Below, piece after piece: positions 34,001 to 49,000 of a stretch of DNA of 64,000 bases. The stretch spans positions 34,135,001-34,199,000 of the forward strand of contig NC_073353.2 in the NCBI RefSeq assembly GCF_027580225.2, given 5' to 3'. A program made the position numbers and the translations under genes. Source of the stretch: Misgurnus anguillicaudatus (Eukaryota; Chordata; Actinopteri; Cypriniformes; Cobitidae). Every line of letters starts with the position of its first letter. Positions within the stretch are counted from its first letter, which is position 1. The notes below the pieces were generated by a model. That model made no database searches. It saw nothing but the letters and a program-made list of their open reading frames with translations, and was not told the DNA's origin.

Positions 34001-37000
34001 TTAGCACGAATCCACCTATCAGCTCTGACTTCCTTGCGTTCAATAATATAGCCAGACACCTCTAATCCTCCATCCTCATCTGGTGGCTCCCAGGCAACAG
34101 TCATGCCATCACGTGAGACATCGAAGACAATAGGTCTGCCAGGTGGTCCCGGAATAGCTGTAACAAATTAACATAGTGATCATGTTATTTTGGAATATGT
34201 AGAGCTGTGCAATATATATTTATACAAAGTATATACATATACAGTATTTATTTAAAATGTTTTTCTTACATTTGAAACTCTTGCACAATACAGTTTCTGA
34301 CTGCAAGTACTCTCCAGTGCCATAGCGATTAGTTGCTGCAACACGGAACACATATTCATTGCCCTCTGTCAATCTGTCAAACTTAAATGTTGGTCTGCTA
34401 ACTGATCCAGACACAGGCACCCATCCTGGACGATGAGCATCGCGTTGTTCAACCACATAGCTACTGACAGGAGCACCACCATCTCTCTTAGGCTGATCCC
34501 AGCTTATTGTAACTGAAGTTGCATCAATTTCATCAAGTCGTATAGGGCCTTGAGGTTCATCGGGTTTATCTGCATAAAGAATATTAATGTTAAGTCTTTT
34601 TAAATAGTGTTTTTTTAATGGGGGAGATAAATATCACTATATGTAAGTAGTGAGTATTTATCAAGAATGATGACTTTGATGTTTTCAGTAGTCACTCCTG
34701 TTATGTTTTTCACTTCAAGAGTATAAACTCCACTGTCATCGATGGTGGTGTTAAGAATAGTTATTTTAGAGAATTTTCCAGTTGACTTAATCTTTACACG
34801 CTCTTGTATTTTTACTTTATTGTCATTGAAGAACCAAGAGCAAACTGGTGGTGGTCTTCCTATGAGTGGCAGGTTAAGCTCAAGGGGTTTGCCTGCCAAA
34901 ACACTGATCACCTTATTTGGAATAGTTGACAAATCGATCTTTGGCATAACTGAAAGAGGAAAGAGATAGAGTTAAAATGTAAAGATGGCATTCTATGACT
35001 ATGAGTTTTTATTTATATTATTTTACTACTACAATGCATAACTCTTTGTTCTTGAACTGTCACAGCAGTCACAATTTCTTTTGGCTCACCAGCACCTCTG
35101 CTGTTTATGGCACGTACCCTGAAGAGGTACTGCTCATTCTCATTAAGTGACACGACAGTGAACTCAAAGTCTGTGAGTTTTAATGTAGCCACCCTCATCC
35201 ACTTGTCAGTACCAGCCCTACAAGCCTCAACAATGTAGCCTGTGATTCTGCTGCCTCCATCATGTAAAGGTTTCTCCCACGCAAGTGACACACTGGACTT
35301 GGTAACATCTACAACTTCAAGCTTGGCTGGTGGTAGTGGAACTTCACACACCAAAACAACATCACTTGTTTCACAAGGTTCACCGACACCATAGATATTT
35401 TCTGGTAAGACCCTGAAGTAATACATCATTCCTTCTGTCAGACCAACAATTTTGAATGATGTCTTGCTGCATTTGGATGTAATAGTCTTGTATGCTCTCA
35501 TTGATGCTTCCCGCCTTTCAATAATATAATTATTGACAGGTGCTCCACCATCAACCTCAGGAGCATCCCAAGTAATATGAGCAGAATCCTTTGTAAGCTC
35601 TTTCATTTTAATAGGACCAGGTGGACCAGGCGTATCTGACAAAGAAAACACAAACAATTGCTGTAAAGACACCACTTGATAGCATGTCATTATATGCATT
35701 ATAAACGTTAATGAATGAATAGTCACAAGAGAAAAAGATACCATAGATTTTGACAAGAATGCTTGCATCCTTCTTTCCAGCTGTATTTGAGGCTTCTAGA
35801 GTATATCTGCCAGCATCGTAGCGGTGCACTTTATCAATAATGAGAGTTGTAGCAGTGTTAGTGACTTCAATAAAGCCACGATTATGAAGATCAACACCAG
35901 GTTTGCTCCATGTTATAGTGGGGAATGGTCTTCCAGTAATAGCTATATGAAGGCGCAAGGAACTTCCTGCTCTCAAGCATATTGTCTTCGTCAGTTCATC
36001 AGGCAGCTCAAGGTCAGGGATTTCTGGAATTAGAAATTAAATTAAACAAGCCATCGACAAAAGTGTTGGACATTTCTATTTCTTTTGTTCATACAAATCA
36101 AAATGTTATTTATATAGAAACTTAATCTATAAACATACCAATTCGTTCTACAGGCTCTGTTTCTGCACATGGATCACTGAAGTCACCTGCTCCATTTACA
36201 TTGACTGCCGCAACTCTAAAACAGTATTTTTTGCCAGCAGTCAGGTCTGTGACGGTGTGTTCAGTCAGTCTAAGATTCTTTTCATGCACCTTTTTCCATT
36301 CTTCTGAACCAACTTCTTGCATCTCAAGAATGTACCCAATGATATCAGCGCCACCATCTTCAACAGGCCGTGTCCAGGCAAGAGTAATACTCTCTTTGTG
36401 TGTGTCTGTAATACGTGGAATTGTGGGAGCATCTGGAGTGCCTAAAATGTGCAATTAACATGATCAGGTAAATACTCTGAGGCTAGTATTTCATACATTT
36501 AAATATTAAAATATAATAAAAAATTGTTTCCTAAACATACCAGTTTTTACTTTACATACTGCATACATTGACACTTCACTCGGTTCACTATCACCAGCTG
36601 CATTCATGGCTGTTATACGGAACTGGTAAATGTTGCCTTCTTGGAGACCAGTGACTTTAAAGGATGTGTCCTTGAGGATCAAATTTCTGTTAACTTTGAT
36701 CCATCTAGCACTCTTTTTCTCACGCAACTCAATCAAGTAGTTTGTGACTTCACTGCCACCATCACTTTCAGGCTTTAGCCATTCAATTGTTGCAAAGTCT
36801 TTTCCAACTGCAAGGATTTCTGGTGCTCCAGGAGGTGATGGGACAGCTATAATTGGAAATAAGGATCATTGTGAACACCCTCTAGTCCAAGATTTTATTA
36901 TTTTTATTATTATTATTATTTCACATGATCATTAAGTCAGTATACTTACTGAATGAGTTTCTGGCAACAATGGGGCTAGACTGTACCACCACACCAGCGC

Positions 37001-40000
37001 CATACTTGTTCACACCTCTCACACGGAAAATATATTCAATGTTCTTTAAAAGCCTTTTGATTTCGTATGTTAGAGCTTTGCATTCAGCCTCTATGATAAC
37101 CCAGTTGAGTCTGTTGGTGTCTCTTCTTTCAAGTGTGTAATGTGTGATGGGGTCACCTCCATCTTCCAGTGGCTCTTTCCAAGACACTGTGCATTTTTCC
37201 TCGGATACATTGCTGACTGTTATGTCCCGACAAGGGCCAGGTGTATCTTTAAAAAGAAGAGTGTATATAGTACAAATAAATTGACAAGATAATTAGGATT
37301 GAAGATCAAGTTCCTTTATAGTGTGTCTGTGTATCTGGCATACTTACCAAGTACTTTAACATTGACTTCTGCAGTTTTGGTGCCACTTGCATTCTTTACT
37401 GTCAAAATATACTTCCCAGTGTCGTCTCTGTCACAGAACTTGATAATTGCCATGGCACGGGTACTGGTGTACTGGAGAGAGTACTTATCACAAAGCTCTA
37501 GCTCTTTTGGACCCTTGGCCCAGAAAACCTTTGGTTCAGGTTTACCTCCGACAGCAGCATCAAGTACCAGATCAGATCCAGCTCTGACTGTAACCGTGTC
37601 CACAAGAAGTTTGCTGTCCAACTCTGCTTTGGGAGGAACTGCAAAAAATTTAAGTGTCATGATTATTTTGACTCAGTTTAATAGAATGCATTGTATGTTT
37701 TATGTGTGCTGTGACAGAATAATACATGTATAATACGTACTGTACTCTGCTTTGCAGGTCACAGGCCCTGTGGAAACGGATGGCGTGCTGAAAACTCCGT
37801 TAGCATTTTTGGCAATGACACGGAATTCATATTCCTCTCCTTCTCCCAGTGCAGTGACAGTGAAATTTGTGTCAGTAACATTAGTGTAGTTGCACTTAAG
37901 CCAGCGACCTTCTCCAGTGAGACTATATGGCTTTCGCTCAACAATGTAGCCTGTGATTGGGCTTCCACCATCATTAAGAGGTGCAGACCATTTGACTGAG
38001 ACTGTTGATCTTGATACAGCTGTAACTTCTGGTTTTCCTGGAGGATCTATGCATATGTATTGTCAAAAACTCATATTAGTAATTGTTTGAAAAATACCAA
38101 AAACCTAATATGCAACGGATTCATTATGGTATGTGATTATACGTACCAACTGGGTTTTGTGCCACTGCTCTTTTTGATGCTTCACTTGCTTTGCTGAGGC
38201 CAGCGCTATTCATTGCATAGACCCTGAACTGGTATTCAAGACCTTCAACAAGGCCTTCAACCCTGTAGTGGCATTCAAAGCATGGTATCTTGTTTTCTCT
38301 CACCCAGAGAATTGTATTACGTTCTTTCTTTTCAATCCAGTATCCAGAGACCTTGCTGCCACCATCATGGTATGGTTCCTCCCAACGAATGCTCATGCTG
38401 TTGGCAGTTACAGAAAACACTTCTGGCCTTGTTGGAGCCCCTGAAGGAACTGTGTAAAAAATCGTGTAATAGAATTTAGCATGTTACATGTAAGAAATTT
38501 CATTTAGAATTTTAACAATGCCAATATAAAATTGGCTAATACATACCAAATGGATGCTCTGCAACAATTGTCTCAGATTCTGTTGGTTTGCTTACACCAA
38601 ATCGGTTTTCAGAACAGACACGGAAAGTGTACTGCATGTACTTAGTCAGATGTGAAATAAGGATTGTAGTGCGCTTTACACTTGAGTTAACAAGCTGCCA
38701 GGCAGTGGAGCCAGACTCACGCTTCTCAACAATGTAGTTTGTAATGTCTGTTCCACCATCATCCTCAGGTGGATTCCATGTCAGTACGCATGACTCTGAT
38801 GTAATAGAGGAGATCTCAATAGGGCCCTCTGGAGGACTTGGTCTGCCAATGACATTGACATTAACAGTAAAAGTCTTTGATCCAGTGACGTTTTCAAGAG
38901 TAAGGAAATATCTTCCTCCATCACCCCTCATGCTTTCTTTAACAGTGAGAGTGGTTCTGTTTTTGGTGGTTTTAATTGATACCCTATCAGTTTCTTTTAG
39001 CCTCATTTCCTCAAGCTTCCAGGTTACCTTCGGAGCAGGTCTGCCACTAATTGGAACATCAATCTCAAATGTGTCACCGATCTTCTTAGTAATAAGTTGG
39101 TTGGTGATGCCACTGAGATCGGCAGTGGGTTCAATGCGTGGCTCTTTAATGATGACCGAGGATAATACTTCTCTTGGCATGCTAAACCCAGCATCGTTGC
39201 AAGCCTTGACACGGAATTTATACTCAGAGTTCTCAATAAGGCCTTCAACTACAAAGGTTAGATTTTTCGTTGTGCCACAAGCAAACCATTTACCTGTACC
39301 TTTAGCCTTTGACTCAACACGATAGCCTGTGACACGGCTTCCTCCATCATGCTCTGGCTTGAGCCAGGCCAAGGTTGCTGTTGTGTCTGTGGTATCAATT
39401 ATATCAACTCTCTTAGGTGGAGCAGGTTCAGCTGTGGCAATAATTGGTTCAGGCATTTCGTACACTTCACCAATACCATACTGATTTTCAGCCATGACTT
39501 TAAAGAAATAAGGCACACTTTCAAGGAGATTAGAGATACACAATTTTGTTTCCGTGGTTTTGGGGGCTGCCTCTGTCCATGTACGACGACTGGCCTCGCG
39601 CTTCTCAACAATGTAATGATGAACACGTGCACCGCCATCATTCAGAGGAGGATCCCACACAAGAGTGAGAGCTCCCTTTGATACTTCCTCGATAAAGATA
39701 GGCCCTGGCATTCCTGGTGTGTCCAACACTTTAACTGTAACAGTGATAGATTTACTGCCACTGCTGTTCTCAAGAGTGAGAGTGTATTTTCCAGTATCAT
39801 TTCTTGAGCAGTTCTCCAGCGTTAAAGCTGTGAATGTTTCAGTGGTGGTGATATCTGCCATAACACCGAGTTCTCCATCTACTTTTGTCCAGGAAGCTGT
39901 GGGCGCTGGTTTTCCCTTAAAGGCAATACGGAGACAAACACTTCCCCCACTTTTCACAATATGTGTCTGTTGGAAGGATGCATCAATATCAATTTCTGGG

Positions 40001-43000
40001 GCCAACAGTCTATCTACTGCTTGTACTGGCTCAGGTATCTCTCTGGGTTTACCCTTTCCAACAGAGTTGACTGCACAAATTCGGAACTTGTACTGTGCAC
40101 CAGTTTCCAAACCAGTGACAGTGTATTTAGTAATAGGACAAAGATCATCATTGACTCTAAGCCATGCCTCTTCAGATCCCTTGCACATCTCAACAATGTA
40201 GCCATGGACTTCCATACCACCATCATGGGCAGGTCTGGTCCACTCCAAGCTAACAGATGTATTTGTACTGTCCTTGACATTTACAATAGATGGGGCATCT
40301 GGTTCTTCAGTAGGCTCTGCACATTTAATTGGTATTGAAATGTTACTTGGATCTCCAATTCCAGCATCATTTACTGCATACACACGGAATTCATACTCCA
40401 CATTCTCAGTGAGATGAGTCACTCTGTGTGCGGCCTCAACAATGGGTTTTCTTGTTAAGACCTTCAACCAACGACCAGTCTTCTTTTCACGTCTTTCCAC
40501 AATGTAATATTTAATTGGGTTTCCACCATCATGTGTTGGAGGAGCCCAGCTGATTGTGATACTCTCTCCATCAACATCTGTTGCATCAGGAGTTCCAGGA
40601 GAATCTGGAACAGCTGTTGGTGAAAAAGAAATGTTTTACAGTATTTGTACTATACATCATTTAAACAAAAAAGTATTATAAGTTATTAATTATCTTACTG
40701 TATTGCATCTGTGCAATCACAGGGGCTGATTCCAGATGTCTACTAACACCAATCTTATTGACTGCAGAAACACGGAACTGATACTCATTGGTCTTCATCA
40801 GCTTGGTTGCAGTGTATGTGCAATTCAAGCACTCATCTGTAACAAGTGCCCATGAAAGTTTAGAGGTTTCACGCTTCTCAACAATGTAATGCGTAATATT
40901 AGAACAGCCATCATTCTCCGGTGGATTCCATGAAAGTGTCACTTTGCCTTCAGTTATATCTGAGAACATGATTGGTCCCACAGGTTCTCCAGGTGTATCT
41001 AAAATACAGAAACAGCAGAAGGGTAGGTCAACAATATGGATCTCAAGAAAAATTTAGATTTTTTAGATGGGGTAAATAGATAGGAGGGATGAGTGACAAA
41101 ATATATTACCAAAAACTTCAACTTTCATTGCTTCCTTCTTAGTTCCTACGGAATTTGTGGCTTCCACGGTATAAATGCCACGGTGACTACGGTCAGCATC
41201 TCTGATAAACAGAGTGCTTGACCCAGTAATTGTTGTGATGTCAACCATTTTCTTTGTTAATTCAGTACCATCTCTGAACCAGGTAACCTTTGGTGTTGGT
41301 CTTCCAGTAATTGTTACTTTGAGTCTAATGTTTTCCCCAGCTTTAAGAGAGACTCCCTCAAAGTACTCCTGGCCAAACTCAATGTTTGGAGCAACTGAAA
41401 GAGACAATATTATATATTTAAATGTACAGACCAGAACTGCACACACTGTATAATGTTGACCACAAAATTATTGAAACATTATAAATTATGTCTACTTACA
41501 GCTCTCATCTCTTATTACTACATATCCAGATGACTGAGAGGGTGGGCTCACTGTACCAATAGCATTTCTTGCTATGACTCTAAACTCGTAGCGTTCACCG
41601 CAAGTAAGACCAGTCACTGTATATTCTGTGTCTGTAACATCTGAAAAATTGCTCTTAAACCACCGCTCCTGGTTCTGCCGCTTCTCCACATCGTACGCAA
41701 CAATTTTGCTTCCGCCATCTCGCTTGGGTGCTTCCCACTTGAGTTTTACAGAGTCACTTGTCACATCGACGTAGTCAGGGGTTTCAGGAGGATCTGAAAT
41801 TAAGATACAAGCATTTAGAGACTATAATAATCAGATTTTGTACATATCAGTAAAAATACAATTGTAGCTGAACGTACCAACTGGAGAAACGGCCATAACA
41901 GGTTTGCTTGCATCACTCATGCGGCTGTGTCCAGAATCATTTTGTGCATAGACTCTGAACTGATACTCCAGACCTTCAATAAGACCAAGAACCCTGTACT
42001 CCCTTTTTTTCACCAAGACTGTGTTGACCTTTTGCCACATTATGCTGTTCTTCTCCTTCTTTTCAACATGGAACCCAAGGACTGGACAACCTCCATCAAA
42101 AATGGGTTTATCCCACTGAAGAGTCATGCCATCGTTTGTGATATTGTAAACTACTGGCCGACCTGGTGCGCCTGGTGGTCGGAACTCATGCTTGGCAATG
42201 ACATTTTGGGAAACTAAAGGTTCACTTACACCATATCTGTTTTCTGCACAGACTCTGAACTGATATTGGGTTCCCTTGATCAGATTAGGTACCTTAAATG
42301 ATGTTCCAGTCACATTTGAACAAGCCAACTTCCAATCTGTCTGAGAGGTGTCACGTTTTTCCACTGCATAGCAAATTATTTTTCCTCCACCATCATCATT
42401 TGGTTCATCCCAAGATATTGTTATACTTTCTGCTCTGACCTCATCCAGACGGATGGGTCCGATAGGTTTAGCTGGTGGTCCAAGAGTAATTACTTGAATA
42501 TGGAATGATCTTCTGAAGAATGTGTTGTCAAGAGTAAGTGTGTATTTACCACCATTCTCTTTCTCCACATTCTTTATCATTAAAGTTGCCTTGTTTTCAC
42601 TCTTCTTAAATCGAATTCTGTCACTCTCTTTGAGTGGCAAGTTGTCCTTTAACCAAATAATAGCTGGTCTTGGTTTACCTCTATATGGCAATTCAATGTG
42701 AACATTGTGTCCTAAGCGCACACTGATTTGTCCATCAGGATAATCATCAAGGTTTGCTTCTGGTGCAATAATGTAGTCCTTCACTTTAATTGGTCCAATT
42801 TCAACAAAGTCACTATTACCCTTTTCATTAATTGAACAAACTCTGAAAAACATTTCAGTGAGTTCCTTAAGTTTTGTAATTTCATGTTCACAGTGTTTGT
42901 TTGTGCCAGCAGGTGACCATTCATCTTGACCTTGTAGTTTCTTTTCAATTATGTAGTCTGTAATAATGCTACCACCATCATACTCTGGTTTGTTCCATTG

Positions 43001-46000
43001 TAGTGTTACTGACGTTTTTGTGGAATCTTTCATTGCAAGGTCTTTGACTGGACCTGGTGTCTCAGTGGCTTTAATTGGCTCTGCTGTTTCACACGGATCC
43101 CCAATTCCATTTTCATTTTCTGCTAATACACGGAAGAAGTATGATGTCTTCTCAGAGAGTTCCTCAATGGCATATGTGGTCTCTGTACATTTATTTGTCA
43201 CACAAGCATATGTGCGCTTTGATGCATCTCTCTTCTCTACAACATAATTGGTGATTTCTGCTCCACCATCCTGTAGAGGAGGCTCCCAACAAAGTGTAAC
43301 ATTTCCACGAGTAACGTCTTTCAAGGCCAAATTTCTACAAGCAGCTGGGGTGTCCTGTACTTTAACAGACACTGTCAGTGACTTTGGTTCTCCTACACCA
43401 TTTGATATGTGAATGGTATATTTGCCAGTGTCGTTTCGAGTTACTTGTGAAATAAGGAGACACGATGAAGTGTTTGTGTTGTGAATGTCATATTTAGGAT
43501 CATTATCAATGTTTTGGTCTTCTTTCTTCCAAGAGACACTTGGAGCAGGTCTGCCTTTAAGTGGGACCATAATTTCAATATCTTTACCAGCTTTCACAAT
43601 GTAGTGAGTTCTCATTGCAACATCAGTATCAACCTGGGCTTCCTCTGCAAAAGTGGAGATATTATGTTTATACAGTTGTTACAGATAGAAAGTATTATTA
43701 TAGAATATACAAAGAATGCACAAATATTTCAAGATTAATACATACCAAGAATATCCTTGGCTTGGACTGATTCTTCCATTTCTATTGGGTCTCCACGACC
43801 AGCACAATTGACAGCAGATACACGGAAGTAGTAGTCAACATCTGGTTTAAGACCTGAAGCAACATACTCTGTAGTTCTAACTTCTCCCTTGTGGCTAATC
43901 ACTGTCCATTCCCCTTCTTGACCAATTTTTTTCTCTACAACATAGCTGAGGATTTCACTGCCTCCATCACATTCTGGTTTTGACCACGCAAGTGTGATTG
44001 ATGTTTTAGTTGAGTCAACAACTTTCAGCTTAGTTGGTTCATATGGTGGGTCTTGGGAATTTACAAAAAAGATACAAGATAGTACAATAAATTATACAAA
44101 CTATATGTCAAAACACCGTAACTCTAAATGAAATATAAATATACAACTTTTGAAAAAAATGATGTGACAATACATACCAACTGGATCAGCAGCTTTGTAG
44201 AAATCAGAAAGATCTGAGTGTGGACCTTCCCCAGCTTTATTAATTGCACAAACACGGTACTGATATTCATTTCCTTCTGTAAGATGATGGACCTTCGCTT
44301 TGGTGTCCTTAATGGGGTCTTTGTACACCTTTACCCAACGTAGACTCTTCTTATCACGTCTTTCTAAATAGTAACCTGTGACCATGCTACCACCATCAAC
44401 ACCAGGTACATCCCAAACAATCTGCATTGATGTTCTGGTGATATCTGTTGCTGTTGGTGTACAAGGCTGTCCTGGTGTCACTGAAAAGATAGCAGTGATT
44501 TAAGGAACAGTGCAGGTGTTTAATTACACAGTTTTTACACAAAAATAATTATCATTCATATATATTTAATCAAAACTTTACAATATACATATATACTGTT
44601 TTTTTACATTTAGACTTTCCTTACCGAATGCATTTTTGGCAATAACATGGTCAGACTCCAGAGGTTCTCCAGCTCCAAATTTATTAACGCCTCTGACACG
44701 GAAGACGTATTCATTTCCTCTGCCCAACTTCTGTGCAGTGACCATACGTTGTTCTGTTGCTTCAGAGACTGTGGACCACACTACTCTACTTGTCTCACGT
44801 TTTTCTACAATGTAATGAGTTACTTTGGCACCTCCTTCATCAACCACTGGCTCCCATGCAAGTATTATCTTGTCAGCAGTGACTAATTTGAATTCGATTA
44901 GTCCAGCTGGAGGTCCAGGTTTGTCTGTTTATGAAATGAACAACATGAGCCATTAGAATGGCTTAAATTAAGGGGTGAAACGTTCATAAAATTTTGATTT
45001 ATGAGAGACAAAGAGACCAATGATTACAAACCTAGAATCTGTATTCTAATGGAAGCAGACGCTGTGCCAAACACATTCCTGATTTTGATCTCATACGTTC
45101 CAGTATTAAGACGAGTGGAATCCTTAATAAGGATGGCGGATGAATCAGTTGTGTTCTCAATTGACAGCTGTGCACTTGACACTAATTCCTTTCCGTCTTT
45201 AAGCCATTCAATGGTTGGCAATGGTTTAGCAGTTATTCCCACTTTAATCTTAATTGATGCACCAGCTTTGTATTGCACAACATCCAAGTACTCTGGAGGA
45301 AGGTCAATAACTGGTGCACCTGAACAATAAAAAGTGTGTTATAATCTGGATGGAGTATTGTTCTGCATATTAAAACCCAGATATTCAGCAATATAGAAAC
45401 AAAAGACTTACCTGAAATATCAACACAAGTTGCTGGACCCGCAATCAGTGATGGGTTGCTCACAGAACCAACTGCATTCTTGGCAAAGACCCTGAATTCA
45501 TATGACTGATCCTGTGTCAAGCCTGACGCAGTAAAGTTAGTATCAATGACATTGGTAAAGTTTGCCTTTGTCCATCTGCCATTTGGAGCGTCTCTTCGCT
45601 CAACCATGTACCCGGTGATTTTACTTCCACCATCAAATGGAGGTTTCTGCCAAACAAGGCTAACTGAATTTTTGGTAACCTCGGAAATTCTCACATTTGC
45701 AGGTGGTTCTAAAATAAAAGACAAGGATTTGATATTCAATTAATAATCCAGAAAACCAGGTATCATAAAATGTTGATTCTTCTATTATTTGAACTTACCA
45801 CAGGCATCAATGGCTAGTACTTCTTCAGAAGTTTTGCTGAACTTTCCAATACCAGCTGCATTTTGTGCAGCTACCTTGAACTCATAAATCATTCCAGAAC
45901 ATATATTTGACACTCTAATTTGAGTTGCAGAGATTGCTGTTTTGTTCACTGTCTGCCAAAGAATGCTGCTTCTTTCTTTCATTTGAACATGGTATCCAAA

Positions 46001-49000
46001 GACAGGGCTTCCTCCATCAATTACTGGCTCATTCCAGCATACAGTGAGGCTTTCCCTTGACACAAGGGCAGCCCATGGTGATGATGGTGGTCCAGGAACA
46101 GCTGAAACACAAAAAACAATTAGATTTAACAAAAATGCATACAACTATAAACAATTACAAATGACGTACTATGAAGTACTCACTGTATGGAAGCTTCACT
46201 ATAACTGACTGAGAATCAATGTGGTCGCTGATGCCGAAGCGATTCTCAGCTTTTATCCTGAATTGGTATCCTTCTCCCTTTGTAAGTTTGGTCACTTTAA
46301 TAGCATTTCTGGCGACTGTAGATGTCACTTCTGTCCATGCTGGGGTACTTGTTTCACGTTTAAGAACAACATAGTTTGTGACAGGAGTGCCACCATCATA
46401 CAAAGGTGGGAGCCATTTAAGACACAAGCTTGTCTCTCCCACATCACTAACTTCAATGGGACCAACCGGAGGACCTGGTCTATCAAGGACAAGGATGTTT
46501 ACAAACATCTTGGTTGTTCCACTTGTGTTTGAGGCAACAATGTCATATCTTCCAGCATCACTTGCAATACTTTCCTTTAGGTTGATATTTAGACTTTCAG
46601 GGGTTACTTCAAAGCTAAATCGCTTTCCACATTTAACTGGAACATTACTTCTTGTCATTGTGACTTTTGGCATTGGTTTGCCAAACAGAGGAAGCTCAAA
46701 CTTAAGATTTGATCCTGCTCTCACATAAACAGTGTTGTGGGGGAAATTCTTCATGTCAAACTCTGGGGCATCTGTTAACAGTCAGAAAAAACAAAGTGCA
46801 AAATAAGTCATAATAATAAGTCAAATATAGAATATATTAAACATGGAATAGAAATGAATGGAATGAATAAACACCTACCCAGCTGATCTTTCACAACCAC
46901 AGGAATTATCATTTCTTTTGGCTCACTGAGTCCAGCGTGATTCTCAGCACGAACTCTAAAGAAGTATTCTCTATTTTCTCTCAGGCTCTTAACTGTGTGG
47001 GTATTAGTTTTAACGACAGCACATTTCACCCACTTCTGCTGGCCCTTTTCAAGGGCATCAATTAGGTAACTGGTAATGCGGCTTCCACCGTCATGCTCTG
47101 GTTTTGACCATGCAATGGTCACACTATCCTTTGTGACAGCAGTAACACCAAGTCTAGAAGGTGGACTTGGTTTTTCTGTGGGTATAAAGTTAAAATTATA
47201 TTCAAAACACAAATTAATTAAGCTATTCTGAAACAACACCTATAATTAAAATCTGTCTGTAACCTTACCTGTAATCTTAGTTCCATCTTTAGTTTCATTA
47301 GGTACACCAATACCATACTCGTTTTCTCCAATAACTCGGAAGTAGTAGACTGCCCCTTCTTGTAAGTCTTCTACTTTGTATGTCAAACTGTGACAGCTGC
47401 TTGTTACAGATACCCAGGCCTTTTTGCTTGCTTCACGTTTCTCAACATGATATGCCTTAACAGCATCTCCTCCATCATTTTCTGGAGCTTCCCAAATAAC
47501 TGTAGCAGAATCCTTTGTGACCTCTGTAATCTTTACATTAGTTGGTGGTCCAGGGGAGTCGAGAACTTTGACTACTATTGGCAAAGATGCAGTTCCAACA
47601 CCGTTGTCTAAATTAACAATGTATTGGCCAGAGTCATTTCTTGTTGCTTTCTCAATAGTAATAGATGTGCAGTTTTTAGTTGTTTCAATGCTTGCTCTGG
47701 CTTTAAGATCCACTTCTTCTTTACTCCATGTAACTGAAGGTACTGGCACTCCCTTAAATCGTGCTGTCAAAGTAAATGAATTGCCATGCTTGACAATTAA
47801 AGTCTTTCGCATTTCAATGTCAACCTCAAACACAGGCTCCTCTTTTCTGTCTGTCGCTGACTGTGCCTCAGAAATAGGTGACTGCTCACTTACACCAATT
47901 TTATTCATTGATTTAACAGCAAATACATACTCTGTGTCAGTTGTAAGACCAGAAATTGTGAATTCGTTGCTCTTTGTCATTTGAATAGCCACAACCCACG
48001 CCTCTTCCTCAGATTTCTTATATTCTACACAGTATCCAAGAATCGGTGCACCGCCATCAGATGAAGGCTTTTTCCAGGCAATAGTAATTGAATTATTTGT
48101 ATGATCTAGAATCTTGGGTTTAGATGGTGGGGATGGAACCAGAAGTTCATCTTCAGCCCTTACTGAAGCAGATGGATCACTAGCTGGACTCAAACCTGCT
48201 GCATTTTCAGCATAAACTCTAAATTCATATTCACATCCTCTTCGTACTTTTGATATTTCAGCTGTTAAATCTGTCACAAGCTCTCTGTTAACACGAACCC
48301 AGTGAATACCAGATTTCTCTCTCCTTTCAACTATGTATCCAAGGATCTCACTTCCTCCATCAGAACTAGGCTTTGCCCAAGTAATAGTTATTGCTTCACT
48401 GGTCACACTTGTGATATCGACATTAGTCGGAGCTGCTGGGATGGTGTATGGATCAGTAACTTTAACAATTTCACTTTCAAGTGCTTCACCAAGTCCAAAC
48501 TTGTTGACAGCCAAAACTCTGAATATATACTCATTTCCTTTCAGGAGCTTAGTGACTTTGAATACGGTAGTTTTGACCTCTCCATCCACAAGTGTCCATG
48601 CCAAACGGCTGGTCTCTCTTTTCTCAACAACATAATGTGTTATTTCAGCACCACCTGCTTCTTGAGGTGGTCCCCATGACAATGTGCACTTCTCTGCTGT
48701 GAGGCCTGTAACTGACAAGGGACCTGCTGAAGGCCCTGGTTTATCAAGAATAACACAATTTACTGGTGTTGTGACACTTCCTGCCACATTCTTTAATGTC
48801 AAGGAATACTGTCCAGAATCACTTCGTTTGCAGTCTTTAATGACTATCATAGTATTAGTATCTGTTCCAGTTATCTGAATTCTTGCTTTGTGTTCAAGTT
48901 CATGTCCATCCTTTGACCAAGACGAAACTGGAAGTGGGCGTCCTGCAATATCAGCATTAATCTTCAGGGTTTCCCCTGCTTTAACTAGCACAACTTCTTT

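Noticed and set aside
34638..34949. AT-AC (U12-type) intron after w23, suggested by the first bases ATAAAT
   Set aside because: The intron ends in AG, not AC, and the start does not match the U12 donor ATATCCTT. A shifted GT donor is simpler.
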